Shown: positions 25,521-37,930, counted from the stretch's first letter. The stretch: 64,000 nt of DNA from Neckera pumila (GCA_963969595.1 OZ018414.1:15917660-15981659); one strand, 5' to 3'. Notes: generated by a model not told the origin, from the letters alone. A program made the numbers and translations.

Positions 25521-27340
25521 AACCCTAAAAAGATGATCAATAACCACAAAGTCCTTATAATTGTGTATATTCCTATGTTGTGACTATTTATTCTTGAAAT
25601 TTTTTATTTTTATTTTTAAGAGATGAAATCACATGTTGTGTATGAGCCAAAAAAAATTCATATATTTTTTGAAAATTCAAAATTATTGTGATTTTCTAAG
25701 AGAAAAAATGAAGGAAACTCATATCAAATAAAATTTGCTCAAAAAATCTGAAAATTTCTCTATGGATGTGTATTATAGAGTAAAATATCAGAGGATGAAA
25801 AAAAACTATCATATATATATAATTAGAAAATCACTAGATCATAATTATGGACTCAAATTGCACATTTTATTAATGTATTCAATTGTAGAAAATTTTCAAA
25901 TTAAATAGAAACTACACTTCATTTTAATCATTTCATTACTTGAGCTCAAATTCAAAAAAGATTATTTTTATGGCTCAAATTAAGAACAAAGAGTCCGAAG
26001 TTGCAAAAATACACTACAAAGCAATTTGTACATTAAGCATTTTTCTATGTAGGGAAGTCAACAATACCACAAAGAAAGGATTTCCAACAATACTTTTTTG
26101 CAAAAATACTCAATCAAGTTCCTAAAAAATTTGAATGAAATTTTTATTTTTTTTGTCTCACAGGTGCTAGATGTCATCCAAAGGCTATTTTTGACCTTCC
26201 AAGCATTTTAGGATTAATGATAAACTAAGAATATATTTTTGTATTTGTAGGTATTAGAGGTCTAGTTGACATGTTTGATACTTGGTTGAATGATTCAAGT
26301 ACCGTATACTACCCTAGCCATTGCACCTCAACATTTTCCTCTATCAATTTTGTGTTTTTGTGAGTTAGATCTTGCCCTCATCTACATTGTGGTGCTGCCA
26401 TTAAGACTCCTTGAAAAGAATTGCCTTCATGATGACTTTTCACATCATTACCGCTTCTTATTCCTAATTCAATCTAGTTTGGTGCTTTTAAGATATTATT
26501 GTTTTTAAGATAACATGGGATTTATTCACTAGTAGGAAAAAAAACATCCTTTGTAACCTACTAAACAATGACTACACGTTCTAAACAACTCTGTATAACT
26601 TTAGGTGGTTGTATTAGTACCAGAGCATAAGTTTGCTTGTACAAAGTTAGTTACAAATCATTTGAATGAAAGATATTGTAGTACTTCTCTATATGTGCTC
26701 TTGTGATGCATTTGACCTCATATATGATTGAAATGTTGCCACAAAAATGATATAACTTAGAAAGGGCTAAAATAAAACTAGAATACACCTCCACCAAAAA
26801 TTACTATAAAATTACAAAGTGGTAAACAATAAAGTATATCCATGAAGTAAATTCTAGGCAATTCTAATAAATTAATCCACATAAAGGTGGACTAGTATTA
26901 AAATTCATATAGTTAGGACAATGAATCCAACAACAATATATCTGTTATGAATTAATGGACTAAAAAAGGTACAATTAGAATTGTTGTGGTACGTAGAAAA
27001 TAACTTGTTCACAAACTTCTAAACCAACTTTACAATGAGAAAGTAATCATCTATCCTAAAGGAATAGGATGTCAATATGACTTATCCACAATATTCCAAA
27101 ACTTATGCTAGTCAATTGTATCCTAAATGAGTAAAAAAAACACTCATAAAGGTAACAATTGATAATCAATTTTATATTAGTAATTATTCAATTAGCTATT
27201 CTTTTTCTTTTGGGATCACATGAATGTCAACCTAATGGATTTTAAGTTGTAATGTCATAATTTTTAAAAATTTTGATAAATTTTATAATATGAAAATTTT
27301 TCCAATAAATCACAGGAGTTATCACAATTAAAATACTTGT
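25521..27340. other. AT-rich stretch, nothing recognised
   Basis: Only chance frames of about 60-72 codons. No domain, RNA gene or clear repeat structure. Confidence 0.5.
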
Positions 27341-27922
27341 TAACCCCTAAATTCCCAAGGTCATTTTTTTTTCAAAAACCACTCAAAATTGTCATTTCTA
27401 TTGCATTCACCCAATAAAGCAAATTTTTTAATTTTAGAATCTAACAATAGGATCTTGTACTTCACTTATCTGAGATCATGTGAAAGAAATTTTATCAACT
27501 TTGACCACACAAATTAGAAGATATTAGCATTCAAAGTTGGACAAAAAGTAATTTTTTCAAGAACATGCTTAGATTGCCCAAAAAACAAGATTGTCCATAA
27601 CTTTCTTATCACTAGTCCAAATAGGATGATTCAAAGTTTCACATGTAGACAAAAATATAATATTTAAGAATTTTCATTTTTTTTATAATTTTGACTTTTT
27701 CTGATTTTTCTGGAGCTACTCGGTAACCTCCGTTTTTGTTTTTTTGTGCCATAACTTTTGCTTAAAGACACTAATTGAAATAAAAATTATATTCTTAAGA
27801 AGCTTATGTATTTTTTGAGCTTCACAAAAAGTTTTAGAAAACTATGATGAATATTGAGACTCTACAAGCCTATCCAAAGTCTCTTTTTAGTCTCTGTAGG
27901 GCCAATGGGACTTTAGGGGTTA
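27341..27922. mobile_element. Family B element, complete (582 bp) with short inverted ends
   Basis: Begins GTTAACCCCTAAATTCCCA and ends TGGGACTTTAGGGGTTAA, imperfect inverted termini. The interior (GTCATTTCTA; ATAGGATCTTGTA; GAAGATATTAGCATT) recurs at 27960-28310, 34978-35905 and 60560-61495. No coding capacity; a non-autonomous DNA element is likely. Confidence 0.65.
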
Positions 27923-27959
27923 AAAAATATCAAAACTATAATCTCTGCATATAATCATT

Positions 27960-28310
27960 ACAAACTATTTATTTTGGGAATTTATTTGTAGAATTTTTTA
28001 AAGACAAGCCTATAAGATCCAATAATTGATCATAGTAAGACTTCTTTATGTTTAATCCCAATAGTCTCGTCCTTTTTGGTTCAAAAAACACTCACAATTG
28101 TCATTTCTAATACATTGAGTCAAAAAAATAGAAAAATATTGTTTTTGAATGTTAAACTATAGGATCTTACACAAAATTACATAAGAACATGAGGTAAATT
28201 TTTTGTGAAGTTTGACCACCTACATTAGAAGATATTAGCATTTGAAGTGAAAAAAATTCTTTTGTTTGAAATTGTTACACTAGATTCTAAGACTTTTAAT
28301 CCTCTTAACT
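27960..28310. repeat. Family B partial copy
   Basis: Shares CACAATTGTCATTTCTA, ATAGGATCTTACA and ATTAGAAGATATTAGCATT in order with 27341-27922. Directly abuts the Stowaway-like element. Confidence 0.6.
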
Positions 28311-28334
28311 TCAATTTTTTGCATTGTTGACTAT

Positions 28335-29035
28335 TACTTCCTCCGTCCCAAAATGATCTTTCTGGTGGCCTTAGTTTTTTGTCCCAAAATGATCTTCCTA
28401 TTGCATCAACAGTACTAGTATGTGAGCCCAAGAATGCGAGCTTGTGAGCATTGAGCCTACAAAATAGGTACTTATAATATAGATATCACACATTATAGAA
28501 GGTGTATATATCATAAACACCTATAATATGGATATTAGTAACATATATATCCTATTATCATAGATGGTTTCTATAGTATATACACCTATAACATAGGTGT
28601 GTAGTATTCTAGACTCATAGGCTCACACTCCTATGCTCACATAATAGCAACCCTCGTTCCCCCTCCATCCATGCAATCATCAATCAAAAAACAAGTAAAA
28701 TGACTAAAGGGGTCAATCAACATTGTTCATTCTTATTTTTTGCATCTCTTTAAATAATGCCTGATTGAAGGAGATGAACCTTTTGGAGCTGGAACAAGGG
28801 GCCACACATGGTCTTGGGTATATTAGTATATATAAATGCCTATATAATGATGACCTCACACTCAACAATTGATTGACCAATGGTGCTCCTTGAAGATGCC
28901 CAAAAAATTCTACTTTTCAATATTCCAAAACTACACTTTGAAAAACTAAGGCTCCGAAACTTGAAGTTTCTAGAGTGCTAGAAGTGCACCAAACATTTTG
29001 TCCAACACAAAGATCATTTTGGGACGGAGATAGTA
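28335..29035. mobile_element. Stowaway-like MITE (about 700 bp)
   Basis: The left end TACTTCCTCCGTCCCAAAAT and the right end read in reverse, TACTATCTCCGTCCCAAAAT, match over about 27 bp with two mismatches. CTCCGTCCCAAAAT is a classic Stowaway terminus, and the TA ends fit Tc1/mariner insertion. A second, partial left-end copy (GTCCCAAAATGATCTTCC) sits at about 28380. The interior is non-coding. Confidence 0.88.
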
Positions 29036-30654
29036 TTTGATAATAAATTATATTGAAAAATTGAATTGGAAGTCTTGAAAAAAAGAATAAAAAAAATCCT
29101 TTATTTTTATCTTTTAGTTTTCTTAAAGTAGAAGTACATTAAGTTTTAAAGTTTTTAGCAACTTTCAAGGTGTTTTGGATCTTGATTTTGTAAGTCACAA
29201 ATAATTAAAGCTTAGAGGACAAAAGTAACTTGTAACTTGGCAAATTAATCATAGGATCTTGTAGAAAGCCAAGTCTTTATCATCTCCACAAAGTTTAGTT
29301 TCAATCCAATTCATAGATTGCAAGATTATAATATGAAACTGAAGGTTACTTCAAGGAAATCCATGTTTTGGCGTAACTAAAACTTTGTGCAATTGTGCTT
29401 TGATTGGCTCTAAAGGTCACATAATATTTTAGAAAGTTGGCATCCTATGCTCATTCTCAAGGTAACTAAATTCCTCAAGTATTGAAATAAGTCTTGTATT
29501 TAGAAGACTAAAAATGAGTGAAAAATAGTTTTGTAATAGTGACCATTTTATTGTTAAAATTTCAAAAATTATGAGAAGATTTATTACATGTTATAATCTT
29601 GCATGGGAGCTATAACACTACAAATTTGGAGCCAAAATTCAAAATCAAACATCGTATAATGAAAGAACACAAGAAAAGACACACAATAGGAAAAAAATTT
29701 GAAAAATGGCTCAAATCCAAGTACAAGATGTGTATTCCAATGGTTATTTATACCTATAGACCGGGCAAAGTTAAAAAAAGGTGGGAAGATAGTGCTTGCT
29801 CCCCGTCTAATCTACTATTGGGCACTCATGGAAAAAAAGTCATAAACAATCTACACTAGGACCCAAATATAATTCCAAGTGTCATCATTGTCAAAGCATG
29901 CATTCCATTGGTTTTCTCTTGGGGTGTTCCGCATAGCCTTGCCACGCGTTGCTTCTTGAAAGCGCACCAAAAGTCTCCAACCTCTCTTCTCCCATCCCAA
30001 AGGTTGGGCCTAATCTTGCTAACACCGAGTGGCATAATTATGACCTTGCCTACACATGAACACATGCCTCACACCTCATTGGACAAAGTTCTTCCATCCG
30101 ATGACTTTTTGCTATAGCTCCCACACCACCCATGCTTTGGAAATTTTTGTAAATTCAATAGTCAATCTTTTTTTAAATTTGAATACACCTCTTGGTAGCT
30201 AACTTGATTTTTTTGAGAATGAGCCTATGAACAATTAACTTCTTACATTCCTAAGTTGAGAAATGATTGCTCTAAAAAAACAAATCGACCATACTATAGT
30301 CAATGAAAATTTTAAGTGTTAATAGTGCTAAGGTGGAACTCAAATATGCAAATCCCAATGGTGAGATTTTTTTAGAAAGCAAACTAAAGCCTATGGAATT
30401 TTTTGTTTTAAATTGTGAAAATTGAGTTTGGAAAGAAGTCAGTATGTTAATCTTTTTATAAAGATGCTTTAAATCCAAACAAAACAAAATCTTCTACAAC
30501 TTTTTGTCATTTACCTTAATAAAATGAGGCAAAGATTTTCAATAGAGAAAGATATATTCTATAGAAAAAGAAATTTGAATTTCAAATTTTGTGATTTTTT
30601 CATATAGCTCAGGCTTGATTATTTTTAGATTTGGTTTTATAACTTTTGTTTCTA
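29036..30654. other. AT-rich stretch without a supportable gene
   Basis: Frames of 60-86 codons near 29600-30120 overlap on both strands and match nothing. No further structure was recognised. Confidence 0.45.
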
Positions 30655-30810
30655 AGCACATATTACAATAAAAATTATACTATTAGAAAACTAATAGATT
30701 TTCAATCTTGAATTTTTTTTGAAAAGCATGCCAAATATTGAGATTATATAAGACCTTTGAATTCCCATTTGTTCCTAGAGGGAACTTTAGAACTTTAAAA
30801 GTTAAAAAAG
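30655..30810 (+). repeat. Family B right-end fragment
   Basis: Matches 1-155 and 27780-27922 (ATAAAAATTATAC; GGAACTTTAGAACTTTAAAA; GTTAAAAA). Confidence 0.55.
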
Positions 30811-32202
30811 ACAATTCTAAAATTTCATTTTTTAGTCACTTTCTACTACAGTACTAACATGGAAGTGATGACACATTGGCATTTGGGAAGAAACAATTGT
30901 CATCCTAATTCCTTTTATATAACATAGTCAATTCTTAATCAATCAGTTTATTCTTTTCACAACATTATAAACAATAATCCAACTGATTGAGACACAAGTT
31001 TTATATAATTTTACGTTTACTATAAGGGAATGACGTTTTTGGGTATTAAATGTAAAAAGGGTGACATTTTATTGCTAAATATAAAATTAAATGTAAAATG
31101 GCATTCTTCTAATTGTCCAAGATTTCAGATTTGAAATCTTGGACAAGTGTAGATAAGTGTCACAATTAGGAGAGTATCACTTTTAGATGCACACTTAGGA
31201 CCTTAAGCTATATCACAAGCATTGTCAGTATTTGCCCTACATGAGGTTGTCCTACAAATTCCTTCCCAAATCATCTAATGGCAAGCAAGGGCTTCTACAT
31301 CCCTCTAAAAACACAGACCCCTTCCGTACATAAGATGGAAATCCGCTTCTACACAAAACTTCATAGCGGACCCTTTTGGAATTCTCAGCGATTAGTTTGG
31401 AGATCTCGTAGTTTTTCCTACAAGTTTCTCCTAATTTAGATGTTTTTTGGTGTTGTAATGTCATTATGGAGGGATCTTCAAAGAATTTCTGTGCAAAAGA
31501 AAATTGTGGGGTTTTTTTGTAGGGATTTTTATAAATTCCTCCAATTCTCCATGTGCAATCCAAATTGGTAGACTTTGCAACATATTGACACATCTTACAT
31601 TTCAATGTTGTTTCCACCTAATATTTGGTAGATTTTAGAAGATGCAATTGTCCCATATCAATTGTCAAAGGTACTGTGAGGTTGGACACATAAGACTTGT
31701 AAGTTGTCATGTAATCTCCAAGGCAATGAATTCCATTGATTTCACAATATTCTAACTTTTCTAGAGTTTGTACAATTTAGAAATCTAAAAAATTTGAAAT
31801 GTGCAAATTTGAAATGTGCAAATCTGAAATGTACAAATTCAAAAATGTATAATTTTTTAAATTTTGAAATGTACAGATCAATAAGATTGGAAATTCATAA
31901 TCTACATTTCCATCAGATTTCAGCTTCCAAAATCTACAAATTGTATTGATTATGCAAGCTAAAATCTACATTAAACTTAGATTTTGGAGGCATAAATCTA
32001 TTTTGAAATATTAAATTTTACAAATTTAGTAGATTTGGAGGCGGGGACATCACTGAAAAGTGCACAAATTTCCCCCTGAAAAATGCTCAAAATTTCCTCT
32101 CACATTTCCTTGTGAGAGCTACATTTTCTATGTACTAGAAAAAAAAGGCAAAAAAACAAATTCTCGGAGGGGATTTCACTTATAGTGCCTACAGGGAACC
32201 TT
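30811..32202. other. AT-rich stretch, no recognised gene
   Basis: A 121-codon minus frame (31252-31617) has no recognised domain. Near 31795-31880 a GAAATGTGCAAATTT-like word repeats several times. A perfect hairpin at 31113-31146 is listed separately. Confidence 0.4.
31113..31146. repeat. Perfect 15-bp stem hairpin
   Basis: TTGTCCAAGATTTCA, loop GATT, then its exact reverse complement. Not next to a called gene end; possibly the core of a small MITE. Confidence 0.85.
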
Positions 32203-32665
32203 GAAAATGTTTTCTGTGCTTGGCAGCTCCACCACCAATTTTTAATTTGCAGAGTTTCAAGACAGACCAAAAAAAAAAAAAGCGTGGGTGAATGGGTGAT
32301 GACTGACGAGTAGTTGAGTATGAGAGACTCTGGACCGTCTCGATCAGATCGAAGTTCCCCGCTCGTATCATATATAAAGATGGAAAAAATCCTTCTACAA
32401 AAACCTTGGCAGCTCTACCACCTATTTTACTTTTCTGAGTTTTAAGAGAGCCCCAAAGCGTGGGTGATGACTCATGAGCTTGAGAATTTCTGGAGAGTCT
32501 CAGAATTTTTCCCTAACATGCACAAGTTGGAAAATACGCTTCAGTCTACAAAAAAAACTTGGCAGCTCTACAGCCTACTAATTATACTCTCCGGAGTTAA
32601 AAGAAAAGCCCAAAACGAGGGTGCTGAGTATGAGAATTTCCGTAGAGTCGATCTCATTAGAGGCG
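32203..32665. repeat. Three degenerate tandem copies next to the small gene
   Basis: TTGGCAGCTC begins copies at about 32220, 32406 and 32569. Each is followed by an AGTTT/AGTTAA block, GCGTGGGTG or GAGGGTG, and GAGTATGAGA or GAGCTTGAGA. The third copy runs into the stop codon region of the minus-strand gene, so these look like duplications of its 3' end. Confidence 0.6.
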
Positions 32666-33025
32666 GGAGATATGGAGCCTGATGAAATACTCGGAATCCT
32701 CCGATGTCTCGCAGTCGACTTGATAGAACCCCCCTCCCCCACATCCCACCCAGTTCTCATGCTCCACGTTGTTTATGAGAGGCGGGTTGGCATTCTTTTC
32801 CGGCACCCAGCTCACGCTGAGCTCCTTCAACCAGAGGGAGCCCTCCTCCTTGTGCAGCTGCAGGATGTAGTGCTGGTTCTCGATGAACGCGTCACGTACG
32901 AAATGCAGCGAGACTACTTCGGTGCCGGGGGCACTGGTGGTAGTGGCCATGATCGCTGTGGTTGTGTCCTTGATGAACTGAGTCACCTTGGCAACCTGTG
33001 TGTCGTTAACGTTCGGTTCGGCCAT
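32657..33025 (-). CDS. Small protein of unknown function, possibly cystatin-like fold
   Basis: 122 codons from an ATG in good context (GCGATGGCC). An intron acceptor (TTTGTCTATGCAG) lies about 40 bases upstream on the minus strand, suggesting a 5'-UTR intron. No signal peptide is seen. An N-terminal helix (VAKVTQFIKDTTTAI), then strands EVVSLHFVRD, HYILQLHKEEG and LWLKELSVSWVPE, resemble the helix-plus-sheet layout of cystatins, but the inhibitory QVVAG loop is absent (AFIEN in its place). The C-terminal third holds a VGCGGGG turn. Local DNA is richer in GC than its surroundings and codon texture is gene-like. The fold is inference; an orphan gene is equally possible. Confidence 0.5.
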   Translation of the reverse strand: MAEPNVNDTQVAKVTQFIKDTTTAIMATTTSAPGTEVVSLHFVRDAFIENQHYILQLHKEEGSLWLKELSVSWVPEKNANPPLINNVEHENWVGCGGGGFYQVDCETSEDSEYFIRLHISRL

Positions 33026-33769
33026 CGCTCTAGATCGGAAGCTTATATAACTTCGCCGATTACCTGCATAGACAAATTAAATATCAACTCAATTACTACA
33101 TAGGTACTTAGTCCATGTTGTGGGGATGTACCATCACAACTAACCATGTATGCAACAGCGAGAAAGGTGGAGAAACGGCGAACTTATACGTACCCAGTAC
33201 TCAGCTTCAAACCCCTGCGTACTGTGTTGATTACTACCAGCTTTGTGGTGGAATCAAAGGAGGGGTTAGAGTTAATCTTACGAATGCAAGTCAAGACGGG
33301 AGCTGGCCCTGAGGAATTTACTCCGTAGCAATGTGCGTGGATCCGACTTTCGAAACAATTAAGGTCGCAGAAAGAAATTAACGTAACTGTCCACACGCCA
33401 CAAATGCAACTGATCAAGTTAGGTGCCAGCGGCGAATCTCGACTAGCTTGATCGACGACATCGATGTAAATTCAAGTTGGGACCGGTCCAGTTTCGAGCT
33501 AGGTTCGATCGATAAAATGGAACCCCGACAAATTAAAGCAACAGCATAGATCGACGTCTTCACCCTAGCCTACTTCAATTGTATCCAGCTATATCAACGT
33601 ACAGCATTCCGGCCGATCAGATCAATCAATAATTGTCCCGAACACGAACCTCACCATCCAACTGTGCTCGATCTCACTGTCTACAGCGAAATGGAAGAAA
33701 ATGAAAAGCAGCAAGCAAGTTCGGGAACCAGCAGACAGTCGACAATAATCAACAAAAGCCCGGGGAGGT

Positions 33770-34195
33770 TTGCAGATACTTATAGTGTTCGTGGATCAGG
33801 ACCCCGGTGAGGACTCAAAGCATGTCTCCAATCAAGTTTCATCAGTCAGTTCATCCAGTGATGGGGTGGTTGATTTCCACAAGTTCGATCGTTCATTAAG
33901 TTGGTCTCTGGAATTATCCCGTGGCACTTGGACCTCTTGCACGATGGCGAGACGTACGTCTGGACACCAGAGAATTCCGCAAGAAATCCAAAGACCGATC
34001 GAATTGAAGTCAACTGAACTATGGCCGGGGAGTGAATTCGAAGTAATGTTCGTGAAGATCAAGGCATATTCTGTGTACGGGGCTTTCAAGAGGATCCAGG
34101 TTGATCGGCCACTTCACTGGAGTCCGAGTGAGGTTGCTAATTTGCTATCGAGACACCGTATACTCCTGCGAAGTAAGTACAACCCTTTGAAGTAA
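33770..34195 (+). CDS. Unassigned open frame (141 codons), doubtful
   Basis: Lies in the same GC-richer island as the small gene at 32657-33025, on the other strand. A second plus frame over 33896-34010 (IIPWHLDLLHDGETYVWTPE) and a minus frame (33832-34089) also look protein-like, so the true coding frame is unclear. It could be a diverged pseudogene exon. No family recognised. Confidence 0.2.
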   Translation: MQILIVFVDQDPGEDSKHVSNQVSSVSSSSDGVVDFHKFDRSLSWSLELSRGTWTSCTMARRTSGHQRIPQEIQRPIELKSTELWPGSEFEVMFVKIKAYSVYGAFKRIQVDRPLHWSPSEVANLLSRHRILLRSKYNPLK

Positions 34196-34519
34196 GTATA
34201 ACCCTTTAAGTCCTGAATCCTTTTCGGGACATTTTTGCTTAATGTACGATTGTACGTCTAAGTGACTAAGTCAGTTGCACAACATTTTTAGAGTGAACTT
34301 CCATGCACACAGAATGGGCCAATTGACAAATGAAATTATGGATTTGTATCTATATGTGGAAGTCTGCAAGAGTTGCAAGAAGACAAATGGAATTGTTGGC
34401 CAACAAAAGTTTCGGGGAGGCTTATGCAAATTGAAAAGTAGGTGAGGCAATTTATCTAAACCCTAAAGTTGAAAATTCATTTTCAGTATTACTAATGTGT
34501 TGTTTGTGCTGTTGCGACA

Positions 34520-34880
34520 AACAAAATAAAAGTAAAAAAAAAAATTCTTGTTTTTTAATTTATAAAAACTTTGAAATTTAATATCTTTTATGCAAAAAGG
34601 AATGCAAGGGATTTGCGGTGTAAGAGGCCTTGTGTTCTTGATATGAATAGAAAGCTTTTTGCACAAAGGAGTGCAAGGACTTTGCTTTGCATGTGGCGTT
34701 TGGACAAGCGATGTGAAAGTTATATTTTTTTCAAAATAAAAGATAATTTAATTCATTTTTTAAAATTAAAATACTTCAAAAATCCATAACTTTCACACTT
34801 TAGGTCCAAATGTTATAAAATAAAGTTTAGGCATTGCTCGTGGAGAGCTTTCCAACTCCGAGTATGCAATTCGTGTATTA
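34520..34880. repeat. Family A-related repeat
   Basis: Contains TTAATATCTTTTATGCA, TTCTTGATATGAATAGAAAG, GCACAAAGGAGTGCAAGGA and GGCGTTTGGACAAG, followed by a reversed segment with TGGAGAGCTTTCCAACTCC. Matches 24840-24990. Confidence 0.55.
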
Positions 34881-34977
34881 TATACAAGGTCATTAGTATT
34901 AATTAAAACTATTTAGAGGTTGGCTTTTGTTAAAACTCTATCAAATTAAAAAGAACAACAAAGTTAGGTGAAGATTG

Positions 34978-35905
34978 AAGACCAAATTAATCCCTAAAGG
35001 TTTTTGACTATGTTTTCACCAAAACTGCTCCAAAACTATCATTTCTAGTACAAGTACCAAATTTTGAAAAAAAAATATTTTTGAACACATATAACTATAG
35101 GATCTTGTAGTAAACTAGTTTGAAAAGATGTGAAAAAAACTTCAGAAATTTCCATCGTATAGATTGCAAGATAATAGCATTTGAATTGACAAAAATGTTT
35201 TTTTTGTCCTTGCAAAAAATTGGGCAGCTGCACTTCATAAGGTCACATTTATATGAAAAAATGTCCCAAATGGTGGTAACTCTTTGGATTCATTTTTCAA
35301 GGCAAGTTGGCTATATGCTTGAAAAATTTTAGATCATTTGGAATTGTACAACATATAGGAAAAAAATAGTAAGTAGAAAGAAGTAGAGAATGATTCAAAA
35401 TACTAAATTGTAAGGAATTTTGTTATAGAATTGAAAAATGCCAGTTCTAACTGTTGTAATGTTAAAATAAATAATCTAAACCCAATATTTTTATTTTTTT
35501 TCAAAAATATTGAAACATGAATTAAACAAAGGACTTCAAAGATTATTTTAGAGTAGAGATTCCATAACTACTCCAAACCTAAAACTCTTCATAATTTTCT
35601 TCTCATTAATTAAAATGGAATGATTCAAAGCTTTCCACATATATATAAATCTAGAGAACCAATTTTTTCAGAATTTTTTTGAACTACCCGAGTTGCCCAA
35701 AGATCAAAGAAAACTATATATCATGCAATAAGTTTTTAACCTTGTTGTCAAATGCTATGAAAATTGTTGGGTCTTAAAGCTACTCCTTGAACACATCTTG
35801 TGTGAAAATTTCAAAGAAAAAAATAAAAATTTCATCAGTAGTGAGCTGCCCAAAATCGCTATATTGCCAAAAAAATAGTGTTTGATCCTTTAGAGGTTAA
35901 AAAAA
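34978..35905. mobile_element. Family B element, long form (about 925 bp)
   Basis: Begins TTAATCCCTAAAGG and ends CCTTTAGAGGTTAA (inverted termini). Co-linear with 60560-61495: CTGCTCCAAAACTATCAT, ATAGGATCTTGTAGT, GATTGCAAGATAATAGCATT and, near the right end, GAGCTGCCCAAAATCGCTA. Non-coding. Confidence 0.7.
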
Positions 35906-36594
35906 TTAAATGTAGAAAATTTTGGATTGCATACATATTAGAAAAAAAATTTAGAATATATATGAAGAATTAAGACATCTACTTATAGTTTTATTTTAAA
36001 TTCCAAACAAGAAGTTCCTTCCAATTAAATTCAAGTTTTTATTCAAAAGCCCCATAAGTGGGGTAGCTTGTCTCATGATACATGTATCAAGAAAATCATA
36101 TAGTTAGATTTTTAATGCTATTATTGTCTTCAAAAAATATTCATTTCATGTATATAATCATGTTTTTGGATTCCTTGTTGATAAGGCTACAAGAATTTTC
36201 TACATTAAAATAAATCATATCCCTTGAGACTGGACAAAAATGTATTGTAATTGATTATAGTCAGTGGTGGTTGCAAAGAAGACTGACCGATTTTCATAGC
36301 ATTTTTCATAGTGTTCATTTTTTCTTTTGGAAGTACTGTATAATTAGAACAACATTTTTAAAAACATGTGAAAAATATTTTTAATATATACACCTTTAAA
36401 AAAAAGGTATCTTAAAAAGCCAAGAAGGAAAAGCATAGAAAAAATCTCTAAATAGGATAACCAAAAAAGTCTTATGAACTAGCAAAATCTTAAGAAAATA
36501 GGTACTTTTATATTTTTATTGGCAATAAATTAAAAAAGCAATTTAAAAAATCAAAAATTGAGCATTTATTATATGACATTTGAGGGTTGCAAAG
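35906..36594. other. AT-rich stretch, nothing recognised
   Basis: No frames or repeats that can be supported. Confidence 0.5.
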
Positions 36595-36833
36595 GGCTAT
36601 TTTAGGCACATTCACACATCTGTCCCAAAATTGTGAACAGCTAGTACGGCTGTCAAAATTTTCTTTTCAATTCCCCCCTCTTCAAATATTATTTTGAGCA
36701 AATTTTCCCAGAAAATGACGTGGCACAGTGTTAGCCACATTAGCCAGCAATTATCCTGCATTTCCACAGTTGAGAACATTGCGAGAATGCAGGATAATTT
36801 GCAGTCATTTGGAGGCCTCAAATGTCATATAAT
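36595..36833 (-). repeat. Family C dispersed repeat
   Basis: Reverse-orientation copy with TGTGAACAGC, GGCTGTCA, TGACGTGGCACAGTGTTAGCC, CATTAGCCAGCA and GCGAGAATGCAGG. Its 3' neighbour is a MITE inserted at 36834. Confidence 0.55.
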
Positions 36834-37164
36834 CTAGGTTGTCACATTGGACGGACGGACCGCCCGTCCGTCCGGGACGTCCGATAGGAATTATATTCGT
36901 CCAAAGTGGTCAACGAGCAGTTGACTTTTTGCAAATGAAACTTTTTTAGATTTGAGCAAAATTCAACGGCATCTAGTTGCGGTTTAGCCTCACTTGGATG
37001 GCCACATCACGTAATTGCGGTCAAGCTTAGCAAAAATCTGGCTATAGGGTAAAATTTCCTGCCTGATTTTCAAAATGGGGCCCGTCCCGTCCGTTCGTCC
37101 CGTCCGTCCATCCTGTCTGGTTTGTCCGTCCGATGACCCTAACCTGTCCGATGTGACAACCTAG
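36834..37164. mobile_element. MITE with GTCC-rich ends and 7-bp target duplication
   Basis: Starts CTAGGTTGTCACATTGGAC and ends GTCCGATGTGACAACCTAG (inverted). Flanked by ATATAAT at 36827-36833 and 37165-37171. Just inside each end lie clusters of GGACGGACGG or GTCCGTCC words. The roughly 8-bp duplication and AGGTTGTC end suggest a hAT-derived non-autonomous element. Confidence 0.85.
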
Positions 37165-37171
37165 ATATAAT

Positions 37172-37564
37172 GATACAAGCAAAGGAGCCTTGTTAGCATT
37201 CATATGGAAGACATAAAATAAAATATTTTTAAATTTTCTTCAATAGAAATGTGACTTTGTACTATGGAATTAGACCACAAAAATTTTAGGTCTAGATCAT
37301 TAATTTGGGAGATTCTCTAGTACTAAAAAAACCTAAAGCATAAAGTATGAGAAGTGAAGTTTTAAAAAATAATTTAAATTTAAATATAAAATGATTTTTG
37401 AAAGTTTCAAAAAAATAAGGGATCTATATAATATCAAACCAGCCATCTCCATAAACATTTCATGTTAATCAAATTTATGCTTCAAATGCTACAGCAAATG
37501 ACGAGGGAGTCATTCTCATTTTGGCACAAAATAATACCAGTCTTTCTTGCAATCACCCTCAAGG
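37172..37564. other. AT-rich stretch, nothing recognised
   Basis: No frame, RNA or repeat supported. Confidence 0.5.
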
Positions 37565-37930
37565 CCATATTAGATGGGAGTTGCATATCTAGATTTTCAA
37601 TAGTATCAAAAATGTTGCCAAAAGACTCACAATTTCTAAGATCTTAATATATCAATCAAAACAATATAAAACAAACAACCTAAGGTTTTAGTGTGCTCCG
37701 TTCCATTGCCACACTTAAAACAAAAGTAAAAATAATCTTCAAATTCATAAAAACTTCAAAATTCAATATCTTTCACATTGTAGGTCCAAATGCCACAAAA
37801 CAAAACCCTTGCAACCCTCCTTGTCAAGAGCTTTCCGACGGTATCAAGAATGCAACAAGGGGATGCACAATTTCATAAATTTCATTGTAACAAACAAACA
37901 AAACAAAATAATCAACCTAATGTAAGGTAC
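37565..37930 (-). repeat. Family A repeat, reverse orientation, with a partial second end
   Basis: Reads TTAGTGTGCTCCGTTCCATTG, AAAAGTAAAAATAAT, TTGTAGGTCCAAATGCCACAA, AGAGCTTTCCGACGGTATCA, GGGGATGCACAATTTC and an AACAAAC tract ending CCTAATGTAAGGTAC. An extra partial copy (37565-37690) precedes it. Confidence 0.65.
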
